From Pseudomonadota bacterium (GTDB lineage: Bacteria > Desulfobacterota > Desulfobulbia > Desulfobulbales > SURF-16), in assembly GCA_018816555.1 (NCBI GenBank), contig JAHIVT010000086.1, forward strand, positions 115,310 to 179,309: a stretch of DNA of 64,000 bases. The letters run 5' to 3'. Under the pieces are notes generated by a model. The model was given only the letters and a program-made list of their open reading frames with translations. It had not been told where the DNA came from and made no database searches. The stretch's first letter is position 1. Each line of letters begins with the position of its first letter. Shown here one piece after another: positions 59,780 through 64,000 of the stretch. A program made the position numbers and the translations under genes.

Positions 59780-60490
59780 ATGAAAAACAAACTCTTTATT
59801 GATATGCTGCCCCAGCCGGATGATACCACCTGCGGCCCTACCTGCCTCCATGCCGTGTACCGGTATTACGATGATCCGATAACCATCGGGGAGGTGGTCA
59901 GCGGGGTGACCCACCTGGAGAGCGGCGGTACCCTTGCCGTGTTTCTCGCCAGCCACGCCCTGCGGCGGGGTTATTCGGCCACTATTTTTACCTTTAATCT
60001 GCATTTTTTTGATCCGACCTGGTTCCATCCCAAACCCGGCAACCTGCGCGAGAAACTGATCGCCCAGGCGGAGTTCAAAAAGGACAACCCCCGGCTGCAG
60101 GTCGCCACCCGTGCTTATCTCGAGTTCCTCGATCTGGGTGGCAAGATCTATTTCGAGGACCTGACCCGCACCCTGATCCGCTGGTATCTCAGGCGCTCCA
60201 TGCCGATCCTCACCGGGCTCAGCTCGACCTATCTGTACCAGGCGATACGGGAATATGGGGTCAACGGGGACGAGGATGATGTGCGGGGCGAGCCGGCCGG
60301 TCATTTTGTGGTGCTGAGCGGCTATGACAAGGCGGCCCGCACCGTGTCCGTCGCCGATCCCTACCATCAGAATCCCGTGGCCGGCCAGCAGTATTACAAA
60401 GCAAACATTGACAGGGTTCTCTGCGCCATCCTGCTCGGAGTGCTCACCCATGACGCCAATTTTCTCATCATTCAACCAAAAAAGAAATGA
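59780..60490 (+). CDS. C39-like (papain-fold) peptidase family protein
   Basis: 236 aa, with no signal peptide. Catalytic Cys in DDTTCGPTCLHAVYRYY near residue 15, His in GEPAGHFVVLSGYD and Asp in VSVADPYHQNP, the order of the Peptidase_C39-like fold. Where such proteins accompany ligases, they may cleave or transfer a peptide (amidase or transpeptidase). It precedes the RimK-like gene by 13 nt and is the first gene of a three-gene operon. Confidence 0.8.
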   Translation: MKNKLFIDMLPQPDDTTCGPTCLHAVYRYYDDPITIGEVVSGVTHLESGGTLAVFLASHALRRGYSATIFTFNLHFFDPTWFHPKPGNLREKLIAQAEFKKDNPRLQVATRAYLEFLDLGGKIYFEDLTRTLIRWYLRRSMPILTGLSSTYLYQAIREYGVNGDEDDVRGEPAGHFVVLSGYDKAARTVSVADPYHQNPVAGQQYYKANIDRVLCAILLGVLTHDANFLIIQPKKK

Positions 60491-60503
60491 AGGAAGTTTA
60501 CGC

Positions 60504-61985
60504 ATGCAGACGCTGATCGTCGTTAATGATCCCAAGGACTGGCCCCTGGAAATCGAGGGTATCGAACTGGTTGCGGCCCGGGCCTATCTCACGGATCCCC
60601 ATTATGCCAAACTGCGCAAAGCCACGGTGTTCAACCTGTGCCGTTATTATCGCTACCAGAGTATCGGTTACTATGTGTCCCTGCTGGCCGCGGCCCGTGG
60701 CCATAAGCCGTTACCCGATATCACCACCATCCAGGACCTGAAAAGCCAGACCATCATTCGCATCGCCTCCGACGAGCTGGATCAGTACATCCAGAAGAGC
60801 CTGGCCCATATCCGCTCCAAGGAGTTCGTGCTCAGCATCTATTTCGGCCATAACGTGGCCAAACAGCATGACACCCTGAGCCAGCATCTGTTTCACCAGT
60901 TTCAGTCCCCCTTTCTGCGGGCCTTTTTCGTCTATAATGAAAAAAATGAAAAGTGGTTCCTGCAGAATATCAACCCCATCCCGGCCAGCGAGATCCCGCC
61001 GGAACACCGGCCTTTCGTGGTGGAGGTGGCCCAGGGCTATTTCATGGGACGCCGGCGCATCGTCAAACGGCGCAGCCACTACCGCTACGACCTGGCCATC
61101 CTGCATGATCCCAAGGACCCCGAGCCGCCTTCCAATGCCCGGGCTTTGCAGCATTTCATCCATGCGGCGGAATCCCTGGGCATGAACAGCGAACTCATCA
61201 CCAGGGATGACTACGGCAGCCTGACGGAGTATGACGCCCTGTTCATCCGCGAGACCACCAGCGTCAACCACCATACCTACCGCTTCTCACGGCGGGCGGC
61301 GGCCAAGAAACTGGTGGTCATCGATGATCCGGAATCGATCCTCAAATGCACCAACAAAGTCTTTCTGGCCGAGCTTTTTGAAAAAAACCATGTGCTGGCC
61401 CCGAAAACCGTCATCGTCCACAAGGACAATGCCAAGGAGGTTGGTGAGCAGCTCGGGCTGCCCTGCATCCTCAAACAGCCGGATTCCTCTTTCTCCCAGG
61501 GAGTAAAGAAGGTGGAGACAGCCGATGAGCTGCGGCTGCAGGTGGGCAAGTTTCTGGAAAAATCCGACCTGATCATTGCTCAGGAATTTCTTCCCACCGA
61601 GTTTGACTGGCGGGTAGGCATTTTTGACCGGCAACCCATCTACGTGTGTAAGTATTTCATGGCCGAGCAGCACTGGCAGATCATCAAACGGGATGCCAGC
61701 GGCACCAAGACCGATGACGGCCTTTTCACCACCGTTCCGGTGGAGCACGCCCCGGACCAGCTTATCCGCACCGCTCTGAAGGCGGCCAATCTCATCGGCG
61801 ACGGTTTGTACGGGGTGGATATCAAGCAGGTGGGCAAGAAGTTTTATCTCATTGAAATTAACGACAATCCAAATCTCGACGCCGGAGTGGAGGACGCGAT
61901 CCTGCGGGACGAGTTCTACCTGCGCATCATGCGCGTTTTTCTTCGCCGCATCGAAAATAAAAATGAACGGGGGCAGATATGGTAA
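60504..61985 (+). CDS. RimK family ATP-grasp ligase with N-terminal RLAN domain
   Basis: 493 aa from the ATG at 60504. The first 150 residues match the RimK-like ATP-grasp N-terminal domain (TLIVVNDPKDWPLEIEGIEL; YYVSLLAAARGHKPLPD). The ATP-grasp core follows from about 210: IRETTSVNHHTYRFSRRAA, DDPESILKCTNKVFLAELFE, LGLPCILKQPDSSFSQGVKK, GLYGVDIKQVGKKFYLIEIN with DNPNLD (metal ligands). RimK ligases attach amino acids such as glutamate to a carboxylate. Its stop overlaps the next gene's start by 7 nt, so the two ligases are co-translated. Confidence 0.85.
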   Translation: MQTLIVVNDPKDWPLEIEGIELVAARAYLTDPHYAKLRKATVFNLCRYYRYQSIGYYVSLLAAARGHKPLPDITTIQDLKSQTIIRIASDELDQYIQKSLAHIRSKEFVLSIYFGHNVAKQHDTLSQHLFHQFQSPFLRAFFVYNEKNEKWFLQNINPIPASEIPPEHRPFVVEVAQGYFMGRRRIVKRRSHYRYDLAILHDPKDPEPPSNARALQHFIHAAESLGMNSELITRDDYGSLTEYDALFIRETTSVNHHTYRFSRRAAAKKLVVIDDPESILKCTNKVFLAELFEKNHVLAPKTVIVHKDNAKEVGEQLGLPCILKQPDSSFSQGVKKVETADELRLQVGKFLEKSDLIIAQEFLPTEFDWRVGIFDRQPIYVCKYFMAEQHWQIIKRDASGTKTDDGLFTTVPVEHAPDQLIRTALKAANLIGDGLYGVDIKQVGKKFYLIEINDNPNLDAGVEDAILRDEFYLRIMRVFLRRIENKNERGQIW

Positions 61986-63211
61986 AGGTTTCAACGCCGC
62001 ATATTTTTGCGGGCTTCGGTGTCGAGCTGGAGTATATGATCGTAAATAAAGACAGCCTCGATATCCTGCCCGCCGCCGATGAGTTACTGCTGGCCGCTGC
62101 GGGCAGGGTGCAGAACGAGGTGGAGATGGATGATTTTGCCTGGTCCAACGAGCTGGCCCTGCATGTGGTGGAACTCAAGACCAACGGGCCGGTGGCCACG
62201 CTGGCCGGTGTAGCCGACCGCTTCCAGGAGCATGTGGGCAGGGTGAACAGCCTGCTCGACGGCCTGGGGGCGCGGCTCATGCCATCGGCCATGCACCCCT
62301 GGATGGATCCGCTCCGGGAGACAAAGCTTTGGCCCCACGGCAGCCGGGTCATCTACGAGGCATATAACCGCATCTTCGGCTGCCAGGGGCACGGCTGGTC
62401 CAATGTGCAGTCCACCCATCTCAACCTGGCATTTAACGGTGACAAGGAATTCGGTCGGCTGCATGCGGCAATCCGCCTGCTGCTGCCCCTGCTGCCGGCG
62501 CTGGCGGCAAGCTCTCCCCTGGTGGACGGACGAGCCAGCGGCCTGCTCGACACCCGGCTGGAATATTACCGCTCCAACCAGAAACGCGTTCCCTCCATAT
62601 CCGGTGCGGTGATTCCTGAGCAGGCCTATACCAGAAAGGATTATGAAAAGATGATTTTAAGCCGCAACTACGAGGATATCGCCCCCCATGATCCGGACGG
62701 CATCCTGCAGTTCGAGTGGCTCAACTCCCGGGGCGCTATTGCCCGTTTTGACCGGTCGGCCATCGAGATCCGGCTGCTGGATATCCAGGAATGCCCCATG
62801 GCGGACCTGGCGGTGGCCGCGGCCATTGTCGCGGCCCTGCGGGCGCTTGTTGCTGAGCGCTGGCAGCCTTTTGCCGAGCAGGCGGCCTTTGGCGTGGCCC
62901 CCCTGGCCGAGCTGTTTCTTTCCGTCATTCGCGATGCCGACAGCACGGTGATAACTGACCGCAATTTTCTCGGCCTTTTCGGTATGCAGGAGGAAAAGAT
63001 GACCGCCGGCGAGTTCTGGCAGACCCTGGTGGAAAAAAACATGGAGCCAGACGACCCGTACCGGCCCGCACTTGATGTCATTCTTCGCCAGGGGCCACTG
63101 GGCCGCCGCATCCTCAAGGCGGTGGACAGCGATTTCTCCCACGGAAAACTGCAGGAGGTCTACGCCAGGCTCTGTTCCTGTCTTGAGGCGGGGGAGATGT
63201 TTGTGGGTTGA
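61979..63211 (+). CDS. GCS2 family glutamate-cysteine-ligase-like carboxylate-amine ligase
   Basis: 410 aa. The glutamine-synthetase-like fold of GCS2: GFGVELEYMIVNKDSLDILP with the metal-binding E..E, EVEMDDFAWSNELALHVVEL, then MPSAMHPWMDPLRE and GHGWSNVQSTHLNLAFN, and the Arg in SAIEIRLLDIQECP. Forms amide bonds, with gamma-glutamylcysteine as the best-known product. Here the amino partner is unknown. Together with the RimK-like ligase and C39 protein it suggests a small peptide product. Confidence 0.84.
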   Translation: MVKVSTPHIFAGFGVELEYMIVNKDSLDILPAADELLLAAAGRVQNEVEMDDFAWSNELALHVVELKTNGPVATLAGVADRFQEHVGRVNSLLDGLGARLMPSAMHPWMDPLRETKLWPHGSRVIYEAYNRIFGCQGHGWSNVQSTHLNLAFNGDKEFGRLHAAIRLLLPLLPALAASSPLVDGRASGLLDTRLEYYRSNQKRVPSISGAVIPEQAYTRKDYEKMILSRNYEDIAPHDPDGILQFEWLNSRGAIARFDRSAIEIRLLDIQECPMADLAVAAAIVAALRALVAERWQPFAEQAAFGVAPLAELFLSVIRDADSTVITDRNFLGLFGMQEEKMTAGEFWQTLVEKNMEPDDPYRPALDVILRQGPLGRRILKAVDSDFSHGKLQEVYARLCSCLEAGEMFVG

Positions 63212-63792
63212 GTTGTATCTTTTTTGAGGAGTAGACATCCAAAGATTTGAAGATGATGAGAAACAAGTAAATTCGATGTGGCAATCTTAAAGCTGAAAAC
63301 CAAGTGCAGTAACGGGGCCAAGGACGATGCCGCGAAGCGCCTCCGCCCAAGGCCCGCCGTCTACTCAAGCGCATGATTCGGCGATTTTTATTATGTGGGT
63401 ATGCACTTGACTCCAGTTAAGGACAAACTCACCTAATGAGTTTACGGATGTTTGCCTGCTCTAAATGTTTGGCCTAACTACGTTCATGGTGTCAGAATCA
63501 AATTGCCCATCACGAGTAAAAAAAATGCCGCGATACCAGTGTGTTACCTTTATATCAGGATCAGAAGCATCCCTGCTGCAAACTCTGCTGCCAGTCAAGT
63601 TTAGGGTTTGATGACAGCTTCCGACAGCTGGGATACAAAAAATCTGAGAAATAGCAATGGCTGGAGTCAGTGCATACCCACATTTTATTATTTTATGGAC
63701 GTCCCCTTGGCCCCCTTATTTCCGAGGAGACGACAGGATCACTCTCTTTGTGAGAGGTTGCGAGAACTCAGTTGTGGCTTCGTGACGGGTGC
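63212..63792. other. 581-bp intergenic region holding an insertion-element relic
   Basis: No complete gene. The repeat-bounded segment at 63395-63681 is described separately. The flanks before 63395 and after 63690 hold nothing I recognise. Confidence 0.4.
63395..63681. mobile_element. insertion-element relic with inverted ends and target duplication
   Basis: The left end gtgggtatgcacttgactcc (63395 onward, continuing ag) and the right end ctggagtcagtgcataccca (63661 onward, ending c) are inverted copies; one T is extra on the left. tttttattat immediately before the left end and attttattat immediately after the right end form a direct repeat with one mismatch, as expected of a target-site duplication. 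The 245-bp interior has no open frame. Non-autonomous relic or MITE. Confidence 0.65.
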
Positions 63793-64000
63793 CTACTCCC
63801 CTTTTCCGTTTTCCTCGTCTTCCTTTTCAGGGTTGGCGGGAACCGTATCTACTGATTTCCGCAGGGAGGACGCCACCTCCGGCAGAAACTCCTTGAAGGA
63901 TTCTCCATAGATCTCCCATATTGCGACAAACAGCGCAGCAAGTATGGGTCCCACCATAATACCGATGAGCCCGAACATGGAGATGCCGCCAAGGGTGCCG
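63793..64000 (-). CDS. AI-2E family transporter, C-terminal part (runs off the window)
   Basis: The minus-strand frame enters from the right edge as GTLGGISMFGLIGIMVGPIL, continues AALFVAIWEIYGESFKEF and ends in a Glu/Lys-rich tail (PANPEKEDEENGKGE) at 63793. The GGI..FG..G...GP.....F..... pattern is the last membrane helix of the AI-2E/PerM family. These transporters move small solutes or ions; the AI-2 role is not general. Only about 69 residues are visible; the start lies outside. Confidence 0.8.
   Translation of the reverse strand, partial: GTLGGISMFGLIGIMVGPILAALFVAIWEIYGESFKEFLPEVASSLRKSVDTVPANPEKEDEENGKGE

Overview
The window looks like a chromosomal segment of a Gram-negative, probably anaerobic bacterium. 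I would place it in Desulfobacterota, near the sulfate-reducing or sulfur-disproportionating Desulfobulbales. This is inferred from gene content, not from a marker gene: a complete hypFCDEAB [NiFe]-hydrogenase maturation set, a MetF-MetV type methylenetetrahydrofolate reductase, an AmmeMemoRadiSam radical SAM enzyme, a DsrC/TusE-like gene fragment, an LPS heptosyltransferase and TonB/ExbBD outer-membrane transport. I saw no rRNA, tRNA or CRISPR array.

Layout. 0.1-13.9 kb is mostly housekeeping and regulation: an alpha/beta hydrolase, a membrane Ser/Thr kinase divergent from a CsgG-like lipoprotein, AmmeMemoRadiSam, two folate-linked C1 genes, a response regulator, an M48 CAAX protease, a methyltransferase and a Bax-type glucosaminidase. 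13.9-19.1 kb is an accessory island: a large SF1 helicase with a RelE-like N-terminus and an ankyrin-like segment, a frameshifted AlbA_2 remnant, a DUF2971 gene and a HigBA toxin-antitoxin pair with a readable promoter and operator. 19.2-27.5 kb holds a heptosyltransferase and then hypF-hypC-hypD-hypE-hypA-hypB, with aat coupled to hypB. 27.5-40.2 kb is a mix: Hsp20, a PAS histidine kinase, MscS, MazG-like and NUDIX housecleaning enzymes, a rhodanese-persulfide dioxygenase-like fusion, a lipocalin, an alcohol dehydrogenase and a UlaG-like hydrolase.

40.4-50.2 kb is one minus-strand block, ExbB-ExbD-TonB, an unknown zinc-ribbon protein, a TonB-dependent receptor and a five-gene Nik/Opp-type ABC transporter. 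Together they could carry a metal, most plausibly nickel, across both membranes, which would fit the hyp genes upstream. 50.7-53.3 kb looks like a small integron gene-cassette array without an integrase in view. It has a well-formed attC-like hairpin at 52486-52576, and three ORFs (HNH endonuclease, NucS-like nuclease, membrane-anchored tail-collar-like protein) each begin 13-21 nt after a GTTAG core.

53.5-64 kb has a DsrC-like fragment, a secreted protein with an internal duplication, the DUF2157/DUF4401/GDYXXLXY membrane operon, two zinc-ribbon membrane proteins, a three-gene C39-peptidase/RimK ATP-grasp/GCS2 ligase operon that probably makes a small peptide-like product, an insertion-element relic with inverted ends and a target duplication, and the 3' end of an AI-2E family transporter.

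The spaces between genes carry several repeat families: a REP-like palindrome, three copies of an 'accacagagcacacagag' inverted-repeat element, two and a half copies of a 'cattcc..ggaatg' element, two MITE-like elements with 16- and 22-bp inverted ends, and two arrays of 8-bp tandem repeats flanking one gene.
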